Shown piece after piece: positions 7,849-16,019 of a stretch of 64,000 bases of DNA. Made by a program: the position numbers and the translations under genes. A model generated the notes under the pieces. That model was not told where the DNA came from, ran no database searches, and worked only from the letters and a program-made list of their open reading frames with translations. Every line of letters begins with the position of its first letter. The stretch's first letter is position 1. The stretch lies in the NCBI GenBank assembly GCA_902790465.1, contig CADASF010000005.1, forward strand, positions 1 through 64,000, written 5' to 3'. The DNA comes from an uncultured bacterium (GTDB taxonomy: Bacteria > Vulcanimicrobiota > CADAWZ01).

Positions 7849-8082
7849 AGAGTGGTTGAAATCTTAACCGCTTAATTTAAATTTAGTAGTTTATTAAATA
7901 GACAAAGTACAGGATTCTAAAAATAGGCGATCGACTCAATTTTTAAGTAAATAATAATTTACAGGCTTAGATTGCCACGGTCGCATAGCTCCCTCGCAAT
8001 GACAAAGTGGCAAGTGCACAGCCATATATTGGATAGTTTATAGCAACTTTTTTATTACTTATTAATTATCACAACGAGTTAA
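7849..8082. mobile_element. Family 2 repeat, copy 1 (GATTGCCACGGTCGC type)
   Basis: The segment contains GGCGATCGACT, a TTTTTAAGTAAATAATAATTTA stretch, the motif GATTGCCACGGTCGCA...CCTCGCAATGAC, TTGGATAGTTTATAGCAAC, and the right end CACAACGAGTTAA. It is nearly identical to 11330-11527 and, in reverse, to much of 38761-39081. The motif is the kind of dispersed palindromic repeat known in several bacterial genomes. No coding capacity. Confidence 0.75.
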
Positions 8083-8092
8083 AAATAAGAAG

Positions 8093-8132
8093 AAAAAAAA
8101 TGACCGCTGGAAATTTTTATAATCGAGCGGTC
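8093..8132 (-). terminator. Terminator of the LRR gene pair
   Basis: TGACCGCT and AGCGGTCA pair around a 16-base A/T loop. On the minus strand a run of T residues follows (A residues at 8093-8100). It lies 30 bp after the LRR gene stop and resembles the hairpin at 397-432. Confidence 0.75.
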
Positions 8133-8161
8133 AAGTTGTGATGGTTTTTGTTGGAAAAAAT

Positions 8162-9040
8162 TTATTGGTTTTGTTGCCTTAGTTCAGCTATTCTTTTGTT
8201 ATATGTAAATTTATTGTCAGTGACTTCTTTAGCTCCCCAAGGTGAGCCTGTTGCAGAACCTGTATAATATACTATATCTATATTATAGAAAGCACTATCG
8301 TAAATTGTGTTAACACTTTTTGGAATTTGTAAACTTTTTAATGTTCCATAATTTACAAAAGCTGATTGTCTAATTTCTGTTACACTATCAGGTATAATTA
8401 CATTTTGTAATTGTTTACATTTCGAAAAACTTCCATATCGAATTTCTTGTATTCCATTAGGTATATTAATGCTTTTTAGAGATATACAGTCGCAAAAACT
8501 TTCACTACCAATGAAACCAGTTGTTTCTTCAATACTACGATGAATAATAGGACTTTTAAAATCTTCTTTTAGGGTAACAAATGTAATATTATTTGTAAGA
8601 AAATTAATATTTTCTAATGATTTGCAACCTTTAAATTCCATTCCATAACTGTGTATCATCCAAGTATTGACGCTTTTAGGTATAGTAAGATTTTTTAATG
8701 ATTCACAATCCTCAAAAACCCAATTACCAATATATTCTACACCATTGGGGATATCAATGTTTTTTAAAGATGTACAATGCCAAAAAGCAGAATTTCCAAT
8801 AGTTTTTACAGTATTAGGTATAATCACATTTTGTAAGTGTTGACAATTATAAAAAGTCTTATCTTTTATTCCAGTTATTCTATAAGTGTCTCCATAAGCT
8901 CTGAACCCACATGGAATCTCTATCTCAGTAATTATTTTACCGTTTTTTGTTATGCTGATTTCTTCTGGATATTCTCCTATTATATTTATATTGTATCCTA
9001 ACTCTTTGAGAATATCTTTATCTAAACTTATTTCTTCCAT
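8162..9040 (-). CDS. BspA-type leucine-rich repeat protein
   Basis: A 292-residue protein built of LRR_5 (BspA/TpLRR) repeats of about 23 residues, seen as repeated LQNVIIPNTVKTIGNSAFWHCTSL-like units (pattern IPNxVxxIGxxAFxxCxxL). An N-terminal segment of about 60 residues reads like an edge strand region with YRITGIKDKTFYNCQ. It has no signal peptide or anchor, so it is either cytosolic or exported by another route. BspA-type LRRs often mediate binding to host or other cells, but function here is unknown. It lies 17 bp downstream of a second LRR gene, which suggests an operon. Confidence 0.85.
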   Translation of the reverse strand: MEEISLDKDILKELGYNINIIGEYPEEISITKNGKIITEIEIPCGFRAYGDTYRITGIKDKTFYNCQHLQNVIIPNTVKTIGNSAFWHCTSLKNIDIPNGVEYIGNWVFEDCESLKNLTIPKSVNTWMIHSYGMEFKGCKSLENINFLTNNITFVTLKEDFKSPIIHRSIEETTGFIGSESFCDCISLKSINIPNGIQEIRYGSFSKCKQLQNVIIPDSVTEIRQSAFVNYGTLKSLQIPKSVNTIYDSAFYNIDIVYYTGSATGSPWGAKEVTDNKFTYNKRIAELRQQNQ

Positions 9041-9057
9041 TTTTTTCCTTTATTTTT

Positions 9058-9636
9058 TTAGTTTATTGATTTTGCACCCCAATGATTGACATTGTCATTA
9101 GCAGTCCCATGATATTCGATATGCTCTATTCCTTCAAAAGCATGATCTTCAATTTCTATTACACTTTTAGGTACAATTATGTTTTTTAAATTTGGGCAGT
9201 TTGCAAAAGCATAGGCTTTTATTTCTTTTAAACCTTCGTACAGATTAACACTTGTTAACATTTTACAGTCACTAAAAGAAGCAGTACCTATTATTTTTAC
9301 ACTTGGGGGAATAACAATTTTTTGTATGTTTTCACAATTAAAAAATGCTTGTTTTCCTATTTTTTCTATTGTATTTGGAATTATAACTGTTTTTATGTTA
9401 TTGCAATTTTTACAGACTTCTTTTTCTATTTTTGTAACTTTTCTTATTTGTTTTTTGTATTCACAGAAATTTGGAATATTCAACTCGTTTATTTGGTTTT
9501 TATCTGTATGTCCTTTTTCTTTCATTATTTGTTTTAGAAGAGCTTCGAACATTTCTTTGTTGAAATCAATTTCTTTTAAATCTTCAAATATAAAATTATA
9601 TATTGGATGAAGATTTTCTGGAGTATAATTTTCCAT
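9058..9636 (-). CDS. BspA-type leucine-rich repeat protein (short)
   Basis: A 192-residue paralogue of the next gene downstream, with about four LRR_5 repeats from residue 80 (VIIPNTIEKIGKQAFFNCENIQ and similar). The first 80 residues are acidic and helical, without a signal peptide. Both LRR proteins end their repeat array with a YxG-A...WGAK motif (YHGTANDNVNHWGAK here, YTGSATGSPWGAK in the neighbour). The common cap and close spacing point to a tandem duplication. A third, longer relative lies at 36939-38603. Confidence 0.85.
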   Translation of the reverse strand: MENYTPENLHPIYNFIFEDLKEIDFNKEMFEALLKQIMKEKGHTDKNQINELNIPNFCEYKKQIRKVTKIEKEVCKNCNNIKTVIIPNTIEKIGKQAFFNCENIQKIVIPPSVKIIGTASFSDCKMLTSVNLYEGLKEIKAYAFANCPNLKNIIVPKSVIEIEDHAFEGIEHIEYHGTANDNVNHWGAKSIN

Positions 9637-9663
9637 ATAATTTTATTTCCTTTCTTTAAAATT

Positions 9664-9722
9664 TTTCAATATTGGGCAACCTCTAAAAAGATATTTTGCT
9701 AAAAAATTTGAAAAATTATGTT
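9664..9722. repeat. Dispersed repeat, copy 2
   Basis: A near copy of 4500-4560, sharing ACCTCTAAAA and TTTTGCTAAAAAATTTGAA. The rest of the 9637-10000 interval holds only this and the terminator at 9760-9794. Confidence 0.5.
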
Positions 9723-9759
9723 AACAAAATGTAAACTTGATATTGTCCTAAAAAATCGA

Positions 9760-9794
9760 AAAGCCCTGTCGGCTTTTATTGCCGACAGGGCTTT
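9760..9794 (-). terminator. Terminator of the toxin-antitoxin operon
   Basis: AAAGCCCTGTCGGC (9760-9773) and GCCGACAGGGCTTT (9781-9794) form a perfect 14-bp stem with a 7-base loop. On the minus strand TTTTCGATTTTTT follows, so it fits the end of the PIN/DinJ transcript about 200 bp upstream. Confidence 0.75.
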
Positions 9795-10000
9795 ATTGAC
9801 GAAGAATATTAGTTTTATCTAAGCAGATAATAATTGTTTCAGTTCTCTAAAAGGTCTGAAATTTAATTTTCACAATAAGTATTTCTATAATTGTAAATAT
9901 AATCCTGTAAAGTTTTTCAGAATTTGTCTAAACTAAAAACAAGAAAAATTTGTACTATTTAGCAAGAAAACTAAAAAAATGATTTCCTTTTATAACATAG

Positions 10001-10405
10001 TCAAACAAACAAAATATTCGATAAATTATAATCTAAAATCAAATGATCATGTGTTAATAAAATCATATTCTCTGTTATTGCTTGACAAATCAAAATTTTA
10101 TCAAACGGGTCTTTATGTCGAGGTGCAGAATCTGGTCGTTTCAGCTCTTGAAGTTTATAGATGCTCAATGGATTCAATGAAAGTAAATTATAACCAGACA
10201 ATTCTGCAACATTCGCAACAACTTTTGAAGATATAGTTAAATTTTTCGGATTACTAATGTGCTTAATTTCTACTTCCCATAGTGAAACAATACTATAATA
10301 AATCTCATTATCTGCATTCAAAATTATTTCTTTTGCTTTGTCAGATAGAAATAAATTATTTGTCAATGCCCAAATTAAAATATGTGTATCAAGCAATATC
10401 TTCAT
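10001..10405 (-). CDS. PIN-domain toxin (VapC-like RNase)
   Basis: A 134-residue type II PIN-domain toxin. Asp6 in LLDTHILIWAL, Glu44 in SLWEVEIK, Asp97/Asp100 in HKDPFDKILICQA and Asp119 in LLTHDHLIL provide the acidic metal-binding cluster. PIN toxins of this kind cut tRNA or rRNA. The start ATG overlaps the antitoxin stop (ATGA, 10402-10405), so the two are translationally coupled. Target is unknown. Confidence 0.88.
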   Translation of the reverse strand: MKILLDTHILIWALTNNLFLSDKAKEIILNADNEIYYSIVSLWEVEIKHISNPKNLTISSKVVANVAELSGYNLLSLNPLSIYKLQELKRPDSAPRHKDPFDKILICQAITENMILLTHDHLILDYNLSNILFV

Positions 10406-10695
10406 AAATTACCACCATTCTCAAATAATTCTGCAATTTCTCCATCCATTGAATCGAAGACTTCATCAAAATTTTTTGGAAGATTTATAATTCCAACTCC
10501 TGATCCTATTCGTTTACTTATATCAATTTTCTTTTTGGAAGTTTTTAACTCAAATGGTATTCTCTGCTCTTTTAATGCTTGTTTCACAAATAAACAGACA
10601 GCGGTGCTCATACTCATACCTAAATCATTACAAAACTCATCAAACATTTTTTTCATCTCTTCGTCCATTCGGACATGTAAAGTAGTTTGTGCCAT
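10402..10695 (-). CDS. RelB/DinJ-family antitoxin
   Basis: A 97-residue antitoxin. The N-terminus QTTLHVRMDEEMKKMFDEF is a ribbon-helix-helix, and GMSMSTAVCLFVKQALKEQRIPFEL is the typical DinJ/RelB continuation. The C-terminal 35 residues would neutralise the toxin. AAGGAG lies 7 bases before the ATG. DinJ usually pairs with a RelE/YafQ-type toxin; here the partner is a PIN-domain protein. It probably represses its own operon through the palindrome upstream. Confidence 0.88.
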   Translation of the reverse strand: MAQTTLHVRMDEEMKKMFDEFCNDLGMSMSTAVCLFVKQALKEQRIPFELKTSKKKIDISKRIGSGVGIINLPKNFDEVFDSMDGEIAELFENGGNL

Positions 10696-10722
10696 AAGTG
10701 ACTCCTTTTGTAGTTATTTTAT

Positions 10723-10735
10723 ATACATATTGTAT
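10723..10735. promoter_or_regulatory. Possible DinJ operator
   Basis: ATACA-TAT-TGTAT is a short palindrome in the promoter region of the toxin-antitoxin operon, about 28 bp upstream of the antitoxin start. RHH antitoxins commonly bind such sites. Assignment rests on position only. Confidence 0.35.
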
Positions 10736-10839
10736 CACATTTTGTACATTTTATCAATAAAATATGCAAAATATCTATAAAAATTTGATATACTCCTTAT
10801 AAATTTAGGTGCTTTTGGGTAAAAAAATTGAAAACAATA

Positions 10840-10873
10840 AAAAAATGGACTGCAAAATAACAGCCCATTTTTT
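10840..10873. terminator. Hairpin terminator before the MntA-type gene
   Basis: AAAAAATGG-CTG pairs with CAG-CCATTTTTT with one mismatch, flanked by A and T runs. It resembles the hairpin after the tRNA at 12642-12673. No gene on either strand clearly feeds into it, so it may be left from an earlier arrangement. Confidence 0.6.
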
Positions 10874-10973
10874 ATTTGTGTAGAAGATAACATGCCTTAA
10901 TTGTTTCTCTTGTTTATAATATTGTTTTTATAGAAATATCATGCTATAATAAAAAAAAATGGAGTGATTAAAA

Positions 10974-11267
10974 ATGCCATACACGATAGAAGAGATAAAA
11001 GAAAAAGCGATTCCTATCGCTAAAAAATATGGTGTTGAATCTTTGAGTTTGTTTGGTTCTTATGCAAGAGGAGAGGCGAACGAAAAAAGCGACATTGACT
11101 TTTTAATAGATAAAGGACAGATTGAGGGATTAATATCTTATTTTTCATTTGTTCATAGATTGGAAGATGTTTTTTCTTGTCATGTAGATGTTGTTACTAC
11201 TGGAATTGAAGATAAAGAGTTTTTAGAATCATTAATGAAGGATAGGATTTTGTTATATGAAAAATAA
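10974..11267 (+). CDS. MntA-type minimal nucleotidyltransferase (antitoxin family)
   Basis: A 97-residue minimal nucleotidyltransferase. The signature GSYARGEANEKSDIDFL (about residues 27-43) contains G-S-x10-D-x-D, and Asp70 in HVDVVT completes the metal-binding triad. Family members act as antitoxins that AMPylate HEPN toxins. TGGAG lies upstream of the ATG. The usual HEPN gene is absent: a 14-codon frame starts in overlap at 11257 and ends at 11301, just before a repeat element. Confidence 0.82.
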   Translation: MPYTIEEIKEKAIPIAKKYGVESLSLFGSYARGEANEKSDIDFLIDKGQIEGLISYFSFVHRLEDVFSCHVDVVTTGIEDKEFLESLMKDRILLYEK

Positions 11268-11301
11268 ATTGCAAGAAATAATTTCCAATATGATTGATTG
11301 A
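11257..11301 (+). pseudogene. Possible truncated start of a HEPN partner gene
   Basis: The frame MKNKLQEIISNMID overlaps the end of the nucleotidyltransferase gene, exactly where a HEPN toxin gene would normally start. It stops after 14 codons, and a family 2 repeat element begins about 30 bp later. This reading rests on position; 14 residues cannot establish homology. Confidence 0.3.
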
Positions 11302-11329
11302 AACAAAAAAGTAGGGTGTGAAAAAACTA

Positions 11330-11527
11330 AATAAATCGAGTACAGCATTTTAAATAAATATAGGCGATCGACTCAATTTTTAAGTAAATAATAATTTACA
11401 GGCTTAGATTGCCACGGTCGCACAGCTTCCTCGCAATGACAAAGTGGCAGTATACAGGCTATATTGGATAGTTTATAGCAACTTTTTTATTACTTATTTT
11501 TAAAAATCAACTAGCACAACGAGTTAA
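11330..11527. mobile_element. Family 2 repeat, copy 2 (GATTGCCACGGTCGC type)
   Basis: This copy runs from ATAGGCGATCGACT through GATTGCCACGGTCGCACAGC...CCTCGCAATGAC to the end CTAGCACAACGAGTTAA. It is nearly identical to 7921-8082 and has the better preserved right end. Non-coding. It may have displaced the HEPN partner of the MntA-type gene. Confidence 0.75.
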
Positions 11528-11536
11528 GTTATAGTT

Positions 11537-12484
11537 CTAAAACAGCAAAATTTTTTCTGCAATATCCCTCATATTTTCTCTTCCATTTTCTATAAATTCA
11601 ACAACAAATTTTTTCCCCTCTTCCGTCTTACTCAATGCAATAAGTGCATTTTTTATAAGTGCCTCTGGTTCAACCCAACTGAGGGCAAGTTGACTTCCCC
11701 TAAATTTTTGTTTTATCTCATCATCTGATAAAAATATTATCTCAGGAAGATATACAGAACTTCCTATTTTCCCATTTTCAGGAAAATCTGTTCTTCGAGG
11801 AATATTTTTGTTTTTAGGACATACTTTTTGACATATTTCACAACCATAAAACCTATTATCCCAAAATTTTATCTGTTCTTCTTTTAATTCTGCATTCTGT
11901 CCCATATATTGAAGGCATTTTTCTTTTGTAAAAGTTCCGTCTAAATTTATAACACCTGTTGGACAATGTTTTACACATAGATTGCAATTTTTGCAAAATG
12001 GATCAAACATTTCAGATGGTCTATCTTTTTCAAATTCAATATCTGTTATAATTAAGCCTATTATTATGTAAGAGCCATATTTTTCATTCGATATTATTTG
12101 ATTTTTCCCATAAGAACCAATACCAGCTTTTCTCGCCAATATTTTTTCTCTTATTGAGCCATTACAAGATATATAGGAGTTTCCATTGTAATTGTTTTTT
12201 ATATATTTAGAAAGTTTTTCTAATTTTTTTTTCAGCTCTTTATAATAATTACTTCTTACAAATGGGGCATTTATTCCATAAAGTGGGGAAGGGGAGACTT
12301 CATCAAAATTGTAATTTTGAATTGCTACTATGGCGGATTTTGGAATAAATTTTTTAAAATAATCAGGTATTGATTCACTTGTAAATGAAATGTCTTCTGT
12401 GTCTGTTATTTTTATTAAAATTATACCAAGTTCTTTGGCTTTGTTTTTTAATTCTTCTGTTTTTTCCATTTTTTTTATTGACAT
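11537..12484 (-). CDS. queG: Epoxyqueuosine reductase QueG-like
   Basis: A 315-residue member of the QueG family, the cobalamin-dependent iron-sulphur enzyme that reduces epoxyqueuosine to queuosine in the wobble position of certain tRNAs. Two 4Fe-4S motifs are visible: CKNCNLCVKHCP at about residues 166-177 and CEICQKVCP at about 215-223. The family-typical LARKAGIGSYGKNQ lies near residue 114. The C-terminal HEAT-repeat region found in longer homologues is mostly absent. No strong ribosome binding site is seen, and Met6 is an alternative start. It lies next to, and is transcribed away from, a tRNA gene. No other queuosine gene is in the window. Confidence 0.88.
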   Translation of the reverse strand: MSIKKMEKTEELKNKAKELGIILIKITDTEDISFTSESIPDYFKKFIPKSAIVAIQNYNFDEVSPSPLYGINAPFVRSNYYKELKKKLEKLSKYIKNNYNGNSYISCNGSIREKILARKAGIGSYGKNQIISNEKYGSYIIIGLIITDIEFEKDRPSEMFDPFCKNCNLCVKHCPTGVINLDGTFTKEKCLQYMGQNAELKEEQIKFWDNRFYGCEICQKVCPKNKNIPRRTDFPENGKIGSSVYLPEIIFLSDDEIKQKFRGSQLALSWVEPEALIKNALIALSKTEEGKKFVVEFIENGRENMRDIAEKILLF

Positions 12485-12563
12485 AGTTTTTATTTATAGT
12501 ATAATATATATTATTTAACAGCCAAATATTTTAAAAAATTTATTCTTATGATGTTGAGACTTT

Positions 12564-12636
12564 GGGGATATAGCTCAGTTGGTAGAGTGTCTGGATCGCA
12601 CCCAGAAGGTCGAGGGTTCGACTCCCTTTATCTCCA
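12564..12636 (+). tRNA. tRNA-Ala (anticodon CGC)
   Basis: A full cloverleaf can be drawn. The acceptor stem GGGGATA/TATCTCC has the G3-U70 pair that is the alanine identity element. The anticodon stem TCTGG/CCAGA encloses ATCGCAC, giving anticodon CGC at 12596-12598. The T arm is GAGGG-TTCGACT-CCCTT. The discriminator is A and CCA is not encoded. It would read GCG, a codon expected to be rare in DNA this AT-rich. Confidence 0.9.
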
Positions 12637-12641
12637 TTCAT

Positions 12642-12673
12642 AAAAAATGGACTGTGAAAACAGTCCATTTTTT
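12642..12673. terminator. Bidirectional terminator between tRNA-Ala and the glycosyltransferase
   Basis: AAAAAATGGACTGT and ACAGTCCATTTTTT form a perfect 14-bp stem with a GAAA tetraloop. It can stop the tRNA transcript on the plus strand and the glycan operon on the minus strand. Confidence 0.88.
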
Positions 12674-12676
12674 GTT

Positions 12677-14506
12677 TTAGTCGTTGACATAAATATTGTC
12701 AATACAGATTATTTCATTTCTTTTACTTATTTTTAAAAGTTTTGAAAATACTTCTATAGATTTTTTAAAATATTCAACAGCTTTTTCTTTATCCTCTTTT
12801 GATAATTTATCAAAATCTTCATCATTACCAAAAAGACATTTATGATTTGTATAAAAAAATTTAGTTTTTCTTTTTTTTAATTTTTCTATATAATTTATTA
12901 TAGAATTATTATTAAAAAGACAATTATTAAGAAAAACTATTTCTTCTTTGTTTGGGAATATTGCTTTTCCAGTTTTGAGATTTTTTATTCCAATCTCTTT
13001 ACTTGTTAGAACTTCAATAAATTTTATTTCAAAATCATTTATTGTTTTTGGTAATAATTTTATTATTTCATCATTTGAGGTTGAGTTAGTCAAACTTTTA
13101 TCTATATATATTGTTTTATTTGTTTGGTATTTATTTTCATTAAAACTTAATGTTGCTATACAATCTTGAACTAATAATTTAAAATCTTTAATGTCTTTAT
13201 ATTCACTAAATATTTTTGCAGATTCATCTAAAAATTTATCTTTTGAAAATTCTTCAGTTTTTTTATTAGATTTTTTTACTTGTTCTTTTATATATTTCCA
13301 CGCCTTTTTTGCTGTTTCTTCCCAAGAAAATAATTTGCTTCTTTTTGGAGAATTATTTTTAATTTTTTTATATAATTCTTTGTCTGTTAAAACATCGCTT
13401 ATTTTATTGCTTATGCTTTCAATAGATGTGGGATCGAACATTGCATCATCTAATCCTACAACTTCTGGAAGAGATGTTGAATTACTTGTAATTACAGTAG
13501 CACCACATTTCATAGCCTCTAAAGGAGTCAACCCAAATCCTTCTCCTAATGAAGGAAAAACAAAAAGTTCACATAGATTATACATCATTCGCATATCTTC
13601 ATCAGAAATATACTCTTTAAATATAATTTCTTTATCTTCTGTTAGAGATTCGTCTTTTGCCAAAGATTTTAATTCCTTTTCTAAGTTTTTATCTCCAACT
13701 TTTCCTAATACTATAAATAATATATAATCTTGCTTAATTTTTTCTAAAGAAGCGAATGCTTTTATAAGTGATTTTATATTTTTCCTTTGTTCTATACCAC
13801 CTGTATATAATATAAATGGTTTTGTGATTTTATATTTTTTATTAAATTTTTCTTTTTCTTCTTTTGAATAATTAACTATTTTCCAAAAATCTGATGAAGC
13901 TGTGCTTATTGATTTTATTTCTATTTTTTCGTCTTTGAAAATTTCTTTTGCATCGTTTGCTACGAAATCAGATATACATAGAAATAAATCAGATCTTTTG
14001 AGAGGGTCAATTTTTGAATAATACCAATCTTCTAATAATTTGTTTGGTAATAATTTTTTTTTATTTTGCATTGGCAAGAAATCGTATATTATTGATCCTG
14101 TTGTTGTTTGAAAAAAATTAGAAATAGATAAAGATGAACCTATTAATTCAAAATAACTTGATATAAGAACAAAATCAGGTTTTAGCTTTGAAATTATATA
14201 TTCTCTCAATAATTCAGTTTGTTTTAAAAGGCACTTGTTAAATTCATTTGTTTGATACCAGTAAGTCTCATCTCGTAAATTAAAAGGAAGACAAATTTTT
14301 ATTAAATTTTCATTTGAAACCAAATTTCCAAATCTATTGATTATATCTTTTTCAGTTTCTTCATTCCAATCGTTATATAAGAGGTATATTTCGTCATCTT
14401 CAGATTTTGTTGCAATCATATTTTTCACAAGATTTGAGACATAACGACCTATACCTCTATAATTTGAATATCCTTGAAGTGATTGAATATCTATTAAAAT
14501 TTTCAT
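12677..14506 (-). CDS. GT4-family glycosyltransferase with C-terminal extension
   Basis: A 609-residue glycosyltransferase. The start ILIDIQSLQGYSNYRGIGRY is the N-terminal Rossmann half. The GT-B C-terminal half shows GGIEQRKNIKSLI near residue 237 and the donor-binding E-x7-E region EGFGLTPLEAMKCGA near 322, then LPEVVG. The last 190 residues form an extra lysine-rich domain I do not recognise. It probably adds a sugar, perhaps mannose-derived, to a surface glycan. It starts 3 bp after the ManC stop, so the two are coupled. It resembles the glycosyltransferase at 21991-23349 over the catalytic part. Confidence 0.9.
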   Translation of the reverse strand: MKILIDIQSLQGYSNYRGIGRYVSNLVKNMIATKSEDDEIYLLYNDWNEETEKDIINRFGNLVSNENLIKICLPFNLRDETYWYQTNEFNKCLLKQTELLREYIISKLKPDFVLISSYFELIGSSLSISNFFQTTTGSIIYDFLPMQNKKKLLPNKLLEDWYYSKIDPLKRSDLFLCISDFVANDAKEIFKDEKIEIKSISTASSDFWKIVNYSKEEKEKFNKKYKITKPFILYTGGIEQRKNIKSLIKAFASLEKIKQDYILFIVLGKVGDKNLEKELKSLAKDESLTEDKEIIFKEYISDEDMRMMYNLCELFVFPSLGEGFGLTPLEAMKCGATVITSNSTSLPEVVGLDDAMFDPTSIESISNKISDVLTDKELYKKIKNNSPKRSKLFSWEETAKKAWKYIKEQVKKSNKKTEEFSKDKFLDESAKIFSEYKDIKDFKLLVQDCIATLSFNENKYQTNKTIYIDKSLTNSTSNDEIIKLLPKTINDFEIKFIEVLTSKEIGIKNLKTGKAIFPNKEEIVFLNNCLFNNNSIINYIEKLKKRKTKFFYTNHKCLFGNDEDFDKLSKEDKEKAVEYFKKSIEVFSKLLKISKRNEIICIDNIYVND

Positions 14507-14509
14507 CTT

Positions 14510-15886
14510 TTAACATCTCTTGAAATCATCTTGGAATCTCACAATATCATCTTCACCTAAATAAGCTCCTGACTGGACCTCTATTACTTCTAAAAGAAGT
14601 TTTCCAGGATTTTCTAATCTATGTTTTTCTCCTGCACCAACAAATATGCTTTCACCACTTTTTACGAGTTCTTCTTCATCATTTATTGTTACTTTGGCAG
14701 TTCCAGATACGACGATCCAGTGTTCGCTTCTGTGATAGTGCATTTGATAGCTAAGTTTTTTACCTGGTAATACAGTCAATCTTTTTATCTTGTAAAAAGA
14801 ACCTTCTTCAAGAATTGTGAATGATCCCCAAGGTCTATATTCTGTCAAATGAAAATCTGCTCTTGAATCTTTTTTTGCTCTCAATTTGTCAACAGCTTCT
14901 TTTACAAGTTGAGTTTCATCTTTTTTGCATATGAGAAGTGCGTCATTTTGATCGACTATGACAAGATTTTCTATTCCTATTGCAGCAATTGCTTTATTGC
15001 CTTCAGAATATATCATATTTCCTTTTGAGTTGATAATTATGTCATCTCCAAAAGTTACATTTCCATTTTCATCTTTTTTGCCATCATATTCATCATAAAA
15101 AGAAGCAAAACTTCCAAGGTCATTCCAAGGAACATCAAGTGCTATTACTGCAACTTTGTCAGATTTTTCCATAACTCCAAAGTCAACAGAAATTTTAGGA
15201 GTTTCTTTAAAACATTGTTCAGTATCATCATTTAAGAATGATTTAAAAACTTCAGGGCAGTGCTTTTTTACTTCGTCCATAAATATATCTGTTCTGAACA
15301 TGAACATTCCACTATTCCAAAGATAGCCTTCTTTTACATATTTTTCTGCTGTTTCAAGATTTGGCTTTTCTTTAAAAGAATCGACTTTAAATCCTGTTGA
15401 AAGTGGATTTCCTTTTTTTATGTAACCATATCCAGTTTCAGGAGATGTTGGACAGACGCCAAATGTTATTAGATATTCTTTTGATAGTTCTATTCCTGAC
15501 TTTATGAGATTAATAAATTTGTCCGTTTGACCAATTAAATGATCACTTGCAAATACTGCAACTGTGTCTTCGCCTTTTTTTCTAATTTCTTTGATTCCAT
15601 AACATATTGCAGGAAGTGTATTTTTTCCCTGTGGTTCGAGAAGAATATTTTCTTCATAAGATTTTAAACCCAATTCCTCTATTTGACCTGAAATCAAAAA
15701 ACGGTAATTTTTATTTGTTACTATGTAAATATCTTCTATTCCAGTTAGTTTTAGACAACGTAACATTGTCTGTTGAAATATTGATTTATCTGTTTCTTTA
15801 AGTTTCAAAAATTGTTTTGGGTAATTGCTTCTACTGAGTGGCCAAAGTCTTGTGCCACTTCCCCCAGCCATTATGATGACTTTCAT
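14510..15886 (-). CDS. manC: Mannose-1-phosphate guanylyltransferase / mannose-6-phosphate isomerase
   Basis: A 458-residue bifunctional-type enzyme making GDP-mannose, the precursor for the two dehydratases upstream. The N-terminal nucleotidyltransferase has the signature MAGGSGTRLWPLSR (about 6-19), and GYGYIKKG and FKEKPNLETA follow. The C-terminal cupin, from about residue 340, carries HYHRSEHWIVVSG and GEKHRLENPG, as in type II phosphomannose isomerases. AAGGAG lies before the ATG. A family 1 repeat separates it from the dehydratase genes, so a separate promoter is possible. Confidence 0.95.
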   Translation of the reverse strand: MKVIIMAGGSGTRLWPLSRSNYPKQFLKLKETDKSIFQQTMLRCLKLTGIEDIYIVTNKNYRFLISGQIEELGLKSYEENILLEPQGKNTLPAICYGIKEIRKKGEDTVAVFASDHLIGQTDKFINLIKSGIELSKEYLITFGVCPTSPETGYGYIKKGNPLSTGFKVDSFKEKPNLETAEKYVKEGYLWNSGMFMFRTDIFMDEVKKHCPEVFKSFLNDDTEQCFKETPKISVDFGVMEKSDKVAVIALDVPWNDLGSFASFYDEYDGKKDENGNVTFGDDIIINSKGNMIYSEGNKAIAAIGIENLVIVDQNDALLICKKDETQLVKEAVDKLRAKKDSRADFHLTEYRPWGSFTILEEGSFYKIKRLTVLPGKKLSYQMHYHRSEHWIVVSGTAKVTINDEEELVKSGESIFVGAGEKHRLENPGKLLLEVIEVQSGAYLGEDDIVRFQDDFKRC

Positions 15887-16019
15887 TGTTTTTTCTCCTT
15901 TTCTTTTTTTATTTTTCTCTTTCTCTTTAGTCTTACTTTACCCTAAAATCCACAAAAAGCCATTTTGTCTAAAATCTATTATATAAAATACAACAAAATC
16001 AGCAATTAGAAAAGTTTAG

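Noticed and set aside
7849-8082. CRISPR array
   Set aside because: The repeats are long, few, and not evenly spaced with unique spacers; they are dispersed elements with inverted ends.
9979-10236. An 85-codon plus-strand frame
   Set aside because: Antisense to the PIN-domain toxin gene, which has clear motifs.
12541-12640. Prophage or island attachment site at the tRNA gene
   Set aside because: No integrase lies next to the tRNA and I see no duplicate of its 3' end in the window.
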